A stretch of DNA of 64,000 nucleotides from Gordionus sp. m RMFG-2023 (Eukaryota > Nematomorpha > Gordioida > Chordodea > Parachordodidae): positions 389,121-453,120 of the forward strand of contig NC_088779.1 in NCBI RefSeq assembly GCF_954871325.1. Reading direction: 5' to 3'. How positions within the stretch are numbered: the first letter of the stretch is position 1; each line of letters opens with the position of its first letter. Shown here in pieces: positions 23,832 to 36,578 of the stretch. The notes under the pieces were generated by a model. The model was not told the DNA's origin. It searched no databases and saw nothing but the letters and a program-made list of their open reading frames with translations. Made by a program: the position numbers and the translations under genes.

Positions 23832-25759
23832 TTACTTTTGGCCAAATTTAATTCCGATAGGTGGACAGGCCTTTATAAGGCAATAACCTTGCATCTCGGG
23901 GTTTTCCATATCCTTTTTTACGTTGGGGGATATGCAAACATTAGCCTTCTCTATCCTCTTGTCCTTTGCTCGCCTATTTTGAAACCATATCTTTACCTGA
24001 GATTCACTCAGGTATAGGTTTCTGGCCAAAGACTGCCTCTGCTCCCTGCTCACGTATTCGCATTTCTTGAATTCGCACTCTAATTTGGATGTCTGATCTC
24101 CGGAAAAAATTGTCCTTTGCCTCCGTATGTTGTGCTTGTTGATATTGCCGTTCCTGTGACATCGTTTGTTATTGTTGGCTTGATGAAGCCTGTTGCTGTA
24201 GAACTTCTTGGCGTTTTCTATGCTACGGTATAATGAGAGATTATTCGGGGTATCATTGTTCTGGTTTGGGAGCTTTATTTTAGTATTGTTGTTTATTAAG
24301 TAGCTATTATGAATACCACCATTATTTACTTTGAGGAGGGGACTGTTTGATTGAATAGATAAATTATTTGCGCGAATTATTGGTGTTGTCGGAATATCAT
24401 TTTCTTTGGCATCATCGCCAAATGTTTTATTCTTGCATTTAAATTTCCCTTTTTTTAAAAGACATTAATAGGAAATAAGTAAATATTTAAATCATTTATA
24501 TAGTTATAACTAGCGTTTACGCAAGATTACAATAAGTTAGATAACCCCCCACCCCTCTCTTGCTACCCTCTAAAAAGGCTAAGCTCATTCATTAAACCCT
24601 TAAAATATCTAGGTAAATTTCACATAGACCGCTTATCCCATACATTTATAAACTGGTTATTTGCAATTCCTTTATATTTCCATTTTTTTCTCCGGAAACT
24701 TTAAATTATTATTTGACATTGGTTATAAAGAATTATTAGATATATGCTAATATAATTGTATATTATGAATTTTAAAAAAAAATATATAAATATAAGGATA
24801 TTAAAACTTGGACATCCAGTAAGATTAATACCACAATTGTTAATATTGCATTCTTTGGCAATTTGACACAAATAAGGATTAAGCATATTATAGGTTAAAT
24901 AATTGAACGAGTTCATATTCAGAAAATTGGAATCGTTATTTGTAGTGACGATAACATTCATACTATCCTTGGTTATATCGTTTTTGTCAAAACCTTTTAG
25001 CGAGTTAAATGAATTATCAATTGATTTGATATTTGTAAGTGTTTCTTTGGCTAAAGCAACATTTTCAATATAATTATTAGGCACAAAATGATCAATATAT
25101 TCATTAATTGTGGTTTCATTATGAATAGCCGTTATTGCATTTTCTATAAGCGCTGACTCTGTTCGCTTATTTTTTGTAGTAGTCAAAGTGTTTAAGTTAT
25201 ACTTTTCAATATCATAAGATTGGTTACAACACATGAGGTTGTACATGTACAATTCATTGACTAACGACGCCTTTTTGTTTTTGACTTCTTTTGAGGCGTC
25301 CAAGTATTCTCCATTGCCTTTATTCAGTAAATTATCTATTAGATACATTTGGGAAGCCTTCATACAATCATTAATAGATGTTGATTCCGTGTCCACTACT
25401 TTTTCTCCAGAGTCTTCCTTAATATTGTAATCAAGTAATTGACTAGATTGGCATCTCTTAGAACATAAATCAGCTCTCTTATGGTTTAAATAAGACAAGA
25501 TATAATTTTGGTATTGATATTTGTACAAGTCTCTCATCTTGATAATTTCGCGATTGCGCACAAACAAATCATCAATCTTAGAGTCCATGTATAAACTATT
25601 GTAGAGGATGTTCAATTTTGCGAGGTCCAATTGATTAAAATCCGTATAAGCACTTATCTCTGGCTCTGAATTGGTTATCATGTTCTGCTTAGTATTGCAG
25701 CACAATCCTTCTTTTAAATAATTAAGACCCATTTGAAGTGGCGGGTGTGATGGAAGCAT
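23832..25759 (-). CDS. ro: Rough-like ANTP-class homeobox transcription factor (two exons)
   Basis: DNA-binding transcription factor of the nucleus. Exon 1 (25759 down to about 24832) opens at an ATG and encodes about 310 residues rich in Asn, Tyr, Ser and Leu, with no domain I know. Exon 2 (about 24448 down to 23832) joins in phase 1 and carries the homeodomain at about residues 417-477, then a 37-residue tail and TAA. The predicted protein is about 514 residues. The homeodomain starts [16 protein letters not shown] and its third helix reads [18 protein letters not shown]16, F20, W48, F49, Q50, N51 and R53 are all present. The [11 protein letters not shown] run after helix 3 is a mark of Rough, while [12 protein letters not shown] in helix 2 is diverged. 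Rough patterns photoreceptors in flies; its role here is unknown. The intron limits are inferred from phase: donor G/GTATTA, acceptor AAAAAAG. ANTP class is near certain; the Rough orthology is likely but open. Confidence 0.85.
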
Positions 25760-28084
25760 TGCAAATAAAAAGTTTTTATAGTAACCGTTTATTTATATTT
25801 TTTTTAAAAGTTGAATATTATGAACTGGCATATTTTACTTAATGTTAATACAAACATTTGTATTATTAAACATGTTAATCCTTTTTTTTGCGTGTAAAAT
25901 ACGTTAAAAAATTATCCATTTTAATAACCAAATTATAATATATTTAATATTCAATCAGAAAAATAATAAATAATATAAATTAGGAAGATGAAGAAAAAAT
26001 ATATTAACCAATAAAGTGTAATCGTACACATATAATTTCGTTATATGATAATAAAAAAAAAACCTATTAAATATAAAGATAAATTATATAAGTTATGACA
26101 AAAAAATATGTATACATTCCCCGAAAAACTCTTATGGATCTTGAATCTTTCTAAAAAAAAGATACTATTTTTTTTAATTATTATATTCAATCATCATTTT
26201 CAAAAAGCATCCAAAACAATTTCTATATACATTATTATTATATATAATATTAATATTAATCTAATTTATATTTTTTTTGTATTTAGTTTTAAAAAAAAAT
26301 GTAATTTTATTTTTAAAAGGAGAGGTTTATGTCGTGACTTTAATTAAACGATAATAATAACAACAAGAGTTAATAATTTTTAACTTATGTTATATAGTGT
26401 GTAAATGTAATATATTAACCATTTTATTAAATATATTATTTTATATATCTATTCTATTAAATAGCATTAAAATGGAAATAACTTGTAAATATATTACATT
26501 TAATAATCATATAGAATTTAGAGGAATTGCCCTGTCGTGTCAGTTAATGGGGTATATTTTTTTAAACAGTTTTAAATGAGGAATTTAATTTTATATTTTA
26601 TTTATTATTATACAAGGAAGGCCTAAAAAAATATATAAAATACTTAAAATATTATGGACATCTTAGTTTTTAATTGACTGTTCATTTATATTTTTACAAA
26701 AATTTATTGTATAGAGAATGCTATATTTAGCTGATTAAAAATATATATATTTCGACATTTTAATTAAAAATTATTATGTATTATTTTATTTTTGTATAAT
26801 AAAATTTGATTGATTAATGAATGTATAATAAAGACATTTAGGTGTGCATTGGTGACATAAGGTCTTGAAATAAAATTGTTCATCATTTAAATTTGCCCAT
26901 ATTTTCTAATATTTTTTAAAATGAATTATTTTTTAAAAAATAATATAAATTATAATATTATAAATGCTAAATGCTAAATGAGTTATATAAAAAAAAAAAT
27001 TTTAATTATATACTCATAAAAAATTCTAATTGACAAAATGATATCCGATTTATAGTCTAATTAGGGTCTCAGGATGCGTTCCAAAACGTAATTATAACGC
27101 CTGAAAAAATTTTTTTATTTGAATACATTAAAAATATTAAGAATGTTAGTACGAGATAATAATTGTGAGTAGCTTCTAAAAACTTGGAGATATAGATACT
27201 CCTGCTAAGATGAATATAATTCTTTCTACTTTATTCCAATGATCAAATCTTTTTATACCTATTTTAACCAATCCATTGTTTATCATACTAACTTTCCAAA
27301 AATTCAAAAATACCCATCTATTAGGCTCAAAAACATAAAACTTTGTTAAAATCTTCTTTTTTTTTATCCAGTTAAAATTATTTACAAGAATTGCATATGC
27401 ATTTTAAATAGCTTTATAATCATATTTTCAAATTAAATTTGAAATGTTCACTTTTTGTTAAATTTAGAAAATTGTATTTCAAATGGCCAGTGCCAATTGG
27501 ATATTTTTTTCGCCTAAAAACGCAAAATAATTTTTACCGTTTCAATTTATACTTAAGAAGTTTTATTAGAAAAACAACAATTTGTGAGCACTAATAATTT
27601 AAATTATATTGAATAAATATTAATTAGGAATATTCAATAGCAAAATAATATTTTGCAATCATAAAACTCCCAAAAAAATTAAATAATTTTAAACTAAATT
27701 TATTGGTTCTTGAAGGATTTTACTAGTCTGAGGATATAATTCAAATAATATATCATTTAATTATATTATAATTTTGTATTTAATGGTATCTAAATTTAAA
27801 ATGGTTTTGTTTTGATATACATATATATATACCTCTCTATTGCCGCTCTCTATTACGCTACCCTGATTTTATATGAAAACCAAGATTTTATTCGTTAAAT
27901 TCAGGCGTTGATAGAGATTTAATCATGAAACTTTTAATTTCAAGGAGAAGGTCGAAAGAAACTTTTTACATTTCTAAAATGGGAGCCATATTGAAGAAAT
28001 AATTTAATCAAAAAAAATACTGTGGCTTCTCAGAATTTTACGTCTAAGTGTGATCTTTTTATACAAACCTTTTTATATCTAGGC
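25760..28084. other. Upstream flank of the homeobox gene; no gene seen
   Basis: Very AT-rich. Would hold the promoter of the homeobox gene, but no regulatory motif stands out. Short open frames here are leucine/isoleucine/asparagine-rich translations of A/T runs. Confidence 0.35.
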
Positions 28085-28402
28085 CGTGTCTTGGTTCGAA
28101 CTTATAACTAAACATCCGGGTATATAGGGGCTATTTAGCTTCAATTTAATAGCCCAAAAAGTAAAACTAGATATTTTAAACAAATCAAAATAGGGTGTCT
28201 TAATGCAAAACTGTTTAGCCTAGACTAAACAGCATGAGGTATTAAAAACACATTCTTGGATCTTAAAAAAATTAAGCTCTTCCTATCAATGATTCTATAT
28301 TCTCATTTTTTTCAGACAACTCGAATAGCTTTTCATTAAAAAATGTTTTTATAATGAAAATAAAATAATTATATTTTATTTTATTTTATGTTTTAAATAA
28401 TT

Positions 28403-28443
28403 TGCATTCTTCTTCCTTCCTTCCTTCCTTCCTTCCTTCCTTC
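28403..28443. repeat. (CTTC)n microsatellite
   Basis: About ten perfect copies of a CTTC tetranucleotide. Confidence 0.9.
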
Positions 28444-29339
28444 CAATTCCCTAAAAAAGATGGTTAGGATTTCTACCTAATAATTTCGTTTAAATGGCAG
28501 CCTTCTGCGATTAGATCATTTTTACATTTCAAACTTTTGTTCTCTTTTCAATGAACAATCAGGGCTCAAAAAAAATTTTTTTTTTTACCCTATATTAAAA
28601 AAGGTTATAATGAACAATAATCCCTCAAACCTGCAGATATATTCATTTTAAAGTAAAATCTAGGATAAAGCTCACCCATGAAAGGCTTAGAGCTATTTCC
28701 AAATATAAGAAGTATAGAAAATAAGTATAGTAACAATAGGTTACAAGATTAGACTACAGTTATTTATTTCCCTCGTCAAATTTGAAGGATGGCGGGAAAT
28801 AGTGCTAAATGTGTTCATAAATTTCTGATGCTTATAATCCAAAGGGAGGTTCTGTCCGACCCAGATTATTTTGTTCGATAATTTTAATAGAATTTAGCTA
28901 ATTCTCTCAGTAGTTAATCTGAACTATTTATACCTTAATCTATCTGATGGTCTAAGGCCAGATGTATTTGCTAATGATATTCGATGGCTCTTAAAGGAAA
29001 GGCTCTGATTTATGATGGCATGTCTATGTGTCTCCTTGTCCTCCATTCTCATCCTGGTTATTATTTTAAGAAAATAGTGCATCCTTTCTTCTCTTTTTTT
29101 TGGAATTTGAGAAAATTTAACAATAAATCTCTTTTTTTTTTATTAATAAAGTTTTATTTTACTTTTCTCTCGCTTTCAAGATTTTTCATTTACTTCAAAA
29201 ATTATCGTCTTCCGATTCCGTCAGTCAAATATTATTATCATAGTTTGACATCTAAACAAGAACCTGTAACCCAAGTTTATAGGCGCCAGAATCCTAATTT
29301 CAACTAACCGGTTTTGAAACCGGGTTTTTACAAAAGTGT
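28444..29339. other. Gene-free stretch
   Basis: An open frame of about 107 codons at 28984-29307 is Phe/Ser/Lys-rich with no recognisable domain. I do not call it a gene. Confidence 0.3.
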
Positions 29340-29864
29340 AAATAATTCATAAACTATAAAATGGGTGTAAATTTTCCGGGAAGCCATAATTCAGGAAAAT
29401 TTCCCTGGAAATTTGAGGAAAAACGGGAAATTAAAAAAATTATTTTACAGGTATAAATATTGATTTTATTTCTTGTTTTATTAAAAATGTAAAGAGCTAT
29501 TCATATATTATTTAAACCAAGTGTGTTATAATAATTGCAATTATTTGATTTGTCATACTTCGTTTGAAGATGAAAACGATTCCAGATCTCTAGAAATGGA
29601 GCAATTTGTCATTTGTCTCGCAACACATCTAAATCTAGATATCCAGAAAATGGGTTTAGTAACATGTAATCTTTTACTAACTTCATAGTCTTTAACATTA
29701 AATCCGCTATATCTTGGGTCAACAAAAAATTTGCCCGGTTTATATATAAATATTGTTCCGTCTCTACTTTAATTTCATCCTGTAAGAGATCTCCTTGATA
29801 TAAATAAATGATTGAGGAACATCAAATAAATTGGATTTCCACGCTTTCACTACCTATATTTGTG

Positions 29865-31065
29865 CAGAAATGACTTTATAAAATTGTGGTAGCCGTGCAA
29901 GATCATTTTAAAAAACTTCATTATCAAGAAGATTAAGTCTCTTATCTCTATAAAAATATGATTGCCGCCAAATATTTATATTTTTTAGCACTAGGTGGAC
30001 TATAAGGAAACAATCCTATATCTTTTAAATAATTATTTTTTCGTATGTGTAAAAGAATGTTGAATTTTACACATTTTATAATATACTTAGGGGCGTTTGC
30101 TACTAAAATTTAAATTGACAGTACTTAATTTGTGTTAGATCCTTTAAAGGCAAATTAAGTCCATGAGATGCAGACCCAATGCAGTCGATATTTTGATATA
30201 TACTATCCAATCCATTATTATGATGTTAATCTTTGTGCTTCCTCTTTCTTCAATTACTTGAATAAATTTACTAAACACATTCTCCCGTATGGTTGGTTCC
30301 TGTTTCAATTAATTTATAGAAAATGGGGCTTAGGATTGCTCCAATAAATCATACATTCCGCTCTTATATTTGTCTACCCCAAGGAGTTAAATTTTTATAT
30401 TATCTTTTCAGTTACTATATTTTGTTTAACAAATTCTTACTGAGTAAATTATCTTGAGAGCCTCCTAAATGCTGTATTTAAAGATTAAAATTCTTCCAAA
30501 ATACACGTGGCATTACGAAATTATCAATTCAAGACATTTTAATTTATTATTAGTTTAAATTATAATTTGAAGAGCACAAGTTAGCCTACCCTATCCTATA
30601 TCTCTTTAACCTTTAATCCTATTCTTTAACCTTATATTCAGTTATTATCAAAATATTTTAAATATTTCAGTTCAATAAAAACGTCTCCTTTCGATGAACA
30701 CTAATAGTGTCGAGCTATTAATATATTATCGAAAATGAACGTATATGTTAGCTTCAATATGTTTTTTCCGGAAATGTGCTATTTTTTTAACTCATTGTGT
30801 CTGCATCTCATGCACTTAATTCGCCTTTAAAGGATATAGCGCAAATTAAGTATTGTCAATTTAAATTTTAGAAGCAAAAGCCCAAAGTATATTATATAAT
30901 ATGTAAAATTCAACATTCTTTTACACATACGAAAAACATTTTCTTAAAAGATAAAAAATAGGATTGTTTCCTTATAGTCAGTCACCTAGTGTTAAAACAT
31001 AAAAATATTTGGCGGTACTCCATATTTTTAAGCTAACACAATTTTATAAAGTCATTTCTGCACAA
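29865..31065. mobile_element. Inverted-repeat element with ~290-bp arms
   Basis: The left arm (29865-30180) and right arm (30803-31065) are reverse complements. Matching words include GCAGAAATGACTTTATAAAA / TTTATAAAGTCATTTCTGC, GTGTAAAAGAATGTTGAATT and GACAGTACTTAATTTG. The spacer is about 620 bp. The surrounding DNA to about 31340 matches 49420-49765, so this element sits inside, or is the terminal part of, an older repeat. Confidence 0.6.
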
Positions 31066-31340
31066 ATTTTTGAAATATTAAATTTTCATTTTATCGGAAT
31101 TGTGTATTCCATCATGTCTGGAATACCTATCCTGGATAATTTTATGGTAAACTTTTGAACTTAATATAATTTATTATATTAGTTTTTCCATTGATTATTT
31201 CATATAAATTGTAAATGACTCAAAGGTTATCGGTTAAAATTATCTACAATTCATAAGTTAGGTATTCAATACATGCTAGATTACATTTCTGGTAAAATCG
31301 AATATTTTAAATTTTAAAAAAAAGCGCTAAAAAAAATGAT
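31066..31340 (+). repeat. Dispersed repeat shared with 49420-49765
   Basis: Shares ACCTATCCTGGATAATTTTA-like text, CTACAATTCATAA, TAGGTATTC, CATGATAGA and TTCTGGTAAAAT with the copy at 49.5 kb. Also shares the part upstream of the inverted-repeat element (GTATATGTTAGC at about 30743). Confidence 0.55.
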
Positions 31341-31470
31341 TTAAATATACATACAAAAACTTAACACAATTACGGATATATAAACCAAGATGAAATTATT
31401 TTTTTTATATCATTTGAACTTCTTTATTATCATCTATACAAATAAAATTGTATGAAAATTAACATATCAA

Positions 31471-31924
31471 ATATAAAATAAAATAAAATAAAATAAAACA
31501 AAATAAAATAAAATAAAATAAAATAAAATAAAATGAAATAAAATAAAATAAAATAAAATAAAATAAAATAAAATAAAATAAAATAAAATAAAATAAAATG
31601 AAATAAAATAAAATAAAATAAAATAAAATAAAATAAAATAAAATAAAATAAAATAAAACAAAATAAAATAAAACAAAATAAAATAAATAAAATAAAATAA
31701 AATAAAACAAAATAAAATAAAATAAAACAAAATAAAATAAAATAAAATAAAATAAAATAAAATAAAACAAAATAAAATAAAATAAAATAAAATAAAATAA
31801 AATAAAATAAAATAAAATAAAATAAAATAAAATAAAATAAAATAAAATAAAATAAAATAAAATAAAATAAAATAAAATAAAACAAAATGAGGTGGAATAA
31901 AATAAAATAAAATAAAATAAAACC
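31471..31924. repeat. (TAAAA)n pentanucleotide microsatellite, ~450 bp
   Basis: About 90 units of AAAAT with sporadic AAAAC and AAATG variants and one shortened unit. The three overlapping Phe/Leu/Ile/Tyr frames on the minus strand are translations of this repeat, not genes. Confidence 0.95.
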
Positions 31925-32587
31925 TTATAAAAACTGAGGTGGGACTTACAAGTTCCCAAAAAACATGAATTAATTATATTTTTAATAATTTGTAATTTGT
32001 AGATTTTGTTTTAAAAAATATAATTCTTTAGGTTTCTGATGTAATAGTTCTTGTCTTGTTGCCTATATTTTTTAATAATTTTAAAGTTCCGCTTGACATA
32101 TGTCCGATTTTTGGGGGGTTCTCTATTAAATTTTGAAATCAAAAAGACAAAATTTATTGCTGTAAAAAATTGATACTTTTATTTTAGACTTATTATAATA
32201 CAATTCATCAATCAAATCTATATATTGCAAACAATAAAAACTTTTTGCTATCCTTCCAAATGTAATTTTAAAGGGTTTAGACATTTTCAGTAAGCACATA
32301 ATGCTATCATAATGAATTCATTGTAAATGATGGGGTTTTAATTGAATTTATTGTCTAAAAAATAACTCCCTTTATATTCACAAAATGTCGATAGTTGGTA
32401 AGAGTTATAATAATTTAAGTTATTCTTTTTTAATTTTGTGATAGAGTAGCATTATAATTAAAAAGGTGAAATTAAAAATAGGGAAGCAGGGCCACTGTTA
32501 GAGCGGCGGGGAATTTTTTAGGGGGGTAGGCCTAGGTTTTTGAAAGGGGTTTGCATGCAATGAAAATCCTGTCATTTAGACGCTGCG

Positions 32588-32822
32588 CATGTGAAGTCTC
32601 AAATTTAGGATTTCCCTAAAGACCAAGGCATGGAAGTTAAGCCATCTGGTCTTAGACCATCATCTAATGATGAATTAGTAGGCTCCAGGATGTTTGGTAT
32701 TCGGGCCCTGGTAAGAGAGCGGCTAGTAGCTACATTAATTGCTGCATGCCTTGCAGGTCTGCCTTGACTATATATATACAATTTAGACCATGTCTCCCTT
32801 TGGAGTCAACTAATATTTTACA
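32588..32822 (+). repeat. SINE-like dispersed repeat, copy 2
   Basis: Second copy of the element at 3651-3850 and better preserved: CATGTGAAGT, GACCAAGGCATGGAAGTTAA, GCCATCTGGTC, ATTAGTAGGCTCCAGGATG, GGTATTCGGGCC, AATTGCTGCATGCCTTGCAG. Its AAGTTAAGC and TTAGTA..GGATG order parallels 5S rRNA. Confidence 0.5.
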
Positions 32823-34689
32823 CTAATATATTTCCAAATATGATAATCCTGGTTATTTGATTTTAAAAAAAACACACAAAATAAAAATTAAGAAATTTCC
32901 TAGAAGTTTACAAAAGTCCAAGATCATTATCTGCCTTTCTAAACCCAGGAGGAAACTAAAAATTTTAGGGTTTAAATAAAAAGATTATCTTAATTCCTAT
33001 TTAAAAATAATATAGGAAAACATAAATATTTTAAATTTAAACATGTTTTTAGCTTTTGGATCGTCAATATATTTTTTTAAAGAATGTGATTTGAAAATAA
33101 AAATTGCAAGGATTTCTTATGATTGATAATTTCAAGAAAAGGAAGTTCCCTCTTATTATCCATATCCGGCGCGATTATACGAGGAGGGGCCTTGCATAAT
33201 TTACGCGCGTTCATATCAGGACGGATCGCGTAGACCAACGCGCTAAGTGAGTGAATGAATGGATTTTAGGTGAATAAAAAATCGAAGAATTGATAATTTA
33301 TTCAAAATTCAATTTTCTGGTAAATTTATAGATAATATGTATATTATTATTCTTTTTTAATTGACTAATTATATTAGTCTTAATTATTGGTAATATTCGA
33401 TATTACTTTAAAAATTATGGAAAAAAGTATTATTTTGATCATTATTAATTAGGATTTTAATTTTTCCAATTTGAAATCGAATTATAATAATTGATTCTTA
33501 TTTTATCGTTAAAGTCATAAATCAAAATATTATCATTGACATATCGATTTCTACCTGATTATAAAATTAAATTTTAAATATATAATTATTATCGAAAAAT
33601 AATGGAAATATTGAAAATACTTTTGTCGATTTATATAAAAGAAATAATTATCATTATTATAAATTATAAATTATATATTATGTATGAATATAATATAATC
33701 TGTAATATTTATATAATTTATTAATTTAATATAATATATATAAATAATGTTATTGAATTATTAAAATTATAATCGTAAAATGTGTCCAGATCTAATTTCA
33801 ATTATTTCTATCCAGATTTTAGGTTTCCAGAAATATAATGGTTTGAAGATTAATTTTTATTTTGAAAAAAACAGTTATAATCTAAAATAAAAAACACAAT
33901 GTTTTTTTAGCGCTTACCTAATAATTTTACGAATTTGGAAAAATTATGTCCAGTTTATATTATATATTTGTGTAATATAAATGTCTAAACAAATCATAAA
34001 AAATTGGATATCTTAAAAATACAGTATTTTATTGGTTGTTATACCTTTTTTTGAAACTATAAAACAATTCTTTCTTTCTTTCTTTCTTAAAGATTCAGTA
34101 TTGTCGCTAGTTTATTTTAGCCTTTAAGGGTTGTACTTTTTTAAAATTTAATATTTTTTTGACGCTACTTGAGGCCAAAATTACTTAGAGTCAAACTCGT
34201 AAAAATGGGGCAGAGGAGGGGGTAAGGCTGTTTACCATCCCAGAAGTAGGAATTTTTTTTGGAATTTGTCACCTATTTATTAAAATTTGTTTATTAATAA
34301 TAACTAAGTAGACTTATTTTTTTTTAAAAAAAATTCTTGTTTAGAGTGTCATATTTTATATATTTTAAAGGTGGAAAAAGTGTGGAAGGATAGGAATAAT
34401 GGTTAAGATTGATCAATCTTTCTTTCTTTCTTTCTTTCTCTCTCTTTGCTCTATTTACGGATTTGTTATTGTTATAGGAGAATCGTGGGTTCCTTAACTT
34501 TTTTTTCAAATAAAATTTTCGCCGTACCCGGCTAGTCTCATATTATTAATAGGCATAGATAGGGCGAAGGAGAATAAAAAAAAAATCATATTTAAGAAAA
34601 TAATCGAATTTCGACCTATGAATGAACGTGTTTCAATATGCCAATTGAATTTAGCTTTTCAATCGGTGTATAGTTGGGCTTTTTGCTAA
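32823..34689. other. Gene-free AT-rich stretch
   Basis: Includes a small GC-rich island at 33165-33245 (TTTACGCGCGTTC, GATCGCGTAGACCAACGCGC) and short CTTT microsatellites at about 34070 and 34415. No gene recognised. Confidence 0.4.
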
Positions 34690-35090
34690 TTGTCCTCATT
34701 TGATTGGCATATCTTCAATCAATCTTTCGTTGTAACCATACACGCTATCACTATCCACTTTCTCTTTGATTCTTCACTAATACAGTGTCGACTGGGATAA
34801 ACTCTCATACGTGAGCCGTTCTCGATAGCTCTTTCTTTGGATTTCGCTCTTAGCTGTGATTTGAGCCAATTTCGGCTAAGATTCTATACTCCGACCTGCT
34901 CGAGTTATAATATTAGGAGTTTCGATATTTCCTATGTCCCATGTAATCATGGAATCATCTTCTCTGCTTGCATAAGTATCATGATTTTAATATTCGTAAA
35001 AAGGTGTTCCGCTAATTCGTTCGTTTTCGGGTGATATGCGGTGTGCTACGAATGTTCTGGATATTAATTTCAGCAACCCATACCTAACTA
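34690..35090 (-). mobile_element. LTR-retrotransposon fossil, integrase segment (Ty3/Gypsy-like)
   Basis: On the minus strand a short segment resembles the integrase core of Ty3/Gypsy-type elements, with the YHPKTN landmark. Only a few hundred bases remain; no LTR, reverse transcriptase or gag is visible nearby. It is a broken, old fragment with several breaks. Confidence 0.5.
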
Positions 35091-35290
35091 TTCAGTGTTT
35101 AACTTTTATATATATTCCATGTTATCGTTACTTTTCATTATATATACAGATAATATACCCCTCTAAACATTTGGAACCAGTTTAATGGGAATTATAATAA
35201 ATTATTATTTTTCCCTGGATTTATCAGTATCTTCATGAAAAAATAAAGAATAAAAGAATTAGGAGGCAACATGTTTAAAATTTACCCCCT

Positions 35291-35518
35291 AAGCCCCAAA
35301 TATTGTTTACTTCCTTTGAGCTATTTATAGACCCCCTGGAAGATATATTCCCTAAATTTTATACCTCTTCATTAATATCCGAAAATTTAAACATTCTAAT
35401 AAAAAAAATCGGACAGCCACCTACGGAAACTATGGCAAAAATCTTTCCAAATATTTTCCGAATGAGTTTTCTAAATTTAACAAATGCTGTATCTAAATTC
35501 TGTCAAAAAAAAATTTAG
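35291..35518 (+). CDS. Candidate exon, helical protein of unknown identity
   Basis: An open stretch follows a CCTAAG acceptor and encodes about 70 residues of alternating hydrophobic helix pattern, including DPLEDIFPKFYTSSLIS and TETMAKIFPNIF. A GTATCT donor could end it at about 35488. The layout (helix, 'LI.KIGQ', then 'IFPNIF') faintly recalls the UME region of ATR-type kinases, but I found no neighbouring exons to back that. It may equally be a chance open frame. Given low weight. Confidence 0.25.
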   Translation, partial: KPQILFTSFELFIDPLEDIFPKFYTSSLISENLNILIKKIGQPPTETMAKIFPNIFRMSFLNLTNAVSKFCQKKI

Positions 35519-35692
35519 TTAAAGGGACTGGAAAATTATAAATCTAAAAACATCACAAATCAATTCCTGATTATGAAATTATTATTGCATGATTAATATT
35601 TGAAAATTCTATCCTTTTTTCTAATATCATAATAATCATCTTATTACGCCGACAATTTTTGTTTTAAATAGATCAATCCTTAAAATTTCTGC

Positions 35693-36046
35693 CCAAAATT
35701 ATATCGAGTCCGGCCCGAATTTAAAATAATCGGATTCTGGCCGGGTCGGACCTAGTATTTTTTAAAAAAATTTCGGACCGGATCGGATCGGACCTTGGAA
35801 ATTTTATTAAATATATTTAAACTTATCAATTTTATATTAAATTTTTTTATGTAAAATATAAATTTTTTATTTAATTTATTGAAACTAAACGCTATATAAC
35901 TTATGTCTTTGTATTTTAAGTAATTATAAATACTAATTTCTATATTTTAAATAAATTCGGGCCTGGCCGGGCCGGTAAATTTTTTTAAAATAAATTTCGG
36001 ATTCTGGCCGGGCCGGGCTTGAAAAATTAGGCCCGATGCAGATCAC
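35693..36046. mobile_element. GC-rich hAT-type MITE copy
   Basis: Right end CCCGATGCAGATCACTA is intact. The interior carries TCCGGCCCGAATTT, GGCCGGGTCGGACC and GGCCTGGCCGGGCCGG. It closely follows the layout of the 57156-57509 copy. The left end is approximate. Confidence 0.65.
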
Positions 36047-36472
36047 TAGGTAGTATACTATTAAAAAGATGCTAGAGAAAATTATTTTTAGCTAAGTGCC
36101 ATCAACGAAAAATTTTTCCCGGATATTTTAAATATGAATTTTTAAAAAGGATGTCGGTAAATTGAAAGGTAATATGTTAAAAAAAAAATTGTTATTCTTC
36201 TTAAAGGGGTTGGGGGGGGGGGGGGGGAGTCAATTTGTTGGACAATTCTCCTGAGAGTAAAAATTTTGGGAGCAAATTTCCTAAGAGGTCATAACCACAG
36301 CCATTAAGATCCAATTTTCCGACAAGCCGTTAATAATATAATTTGAAGGTTAAATCTCAATATTTCGTCAAAGGATTGGCCCTCTTTTTGTGAAACCAAT
36401 ATTTGAATTGGCTAAAATCTCCGTTTTCGAAGCTTTTTACAAATAGGCTAAATTGAGGTTATTTAAATTGTT

Positions 36473-36578
36473 GATCATTTGGACCCCAAGCCCTGGGTGA
36501 TCCAAAAGAAGGCTTCTACCTTCGACAAAGAATATCAACTGAAATCTGCTGTTTTAACTGCGTATCCAGACATGGGTC
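36473..36578 (+). repeat. Conserved ~110-bp dispersed sequence, copy 2
   Basis: Shorter partner of 10993-11140; the two outer blocks lie next to each other here (CAAGCCCTGGGTGATCC). In this copy TGATCATTTGGACCC and GGGTGATC can pair as a hairpin. Confidence 0.7.

Noticed and set aside
28085-28125. GGTTCGAA word suggestive of a tRNA B box
   Set aside because: No cloverleaf can be formed; the word belongs to the palindromic MITE family also seen at 7677.
28984-29307. 107-codon frame ending in a Gln/Arg-rich stretch
   Set aside because: No domain, no splice context, phenylalanine-rich composition typical of A/T runs here.
31430-31959. Three overlapping Phe/Leu/Ile/Tyr-rich open frames on the minus strand
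   Set aside because: Direct translations of the pentanucleotide microsatellite; no start context or complexity.
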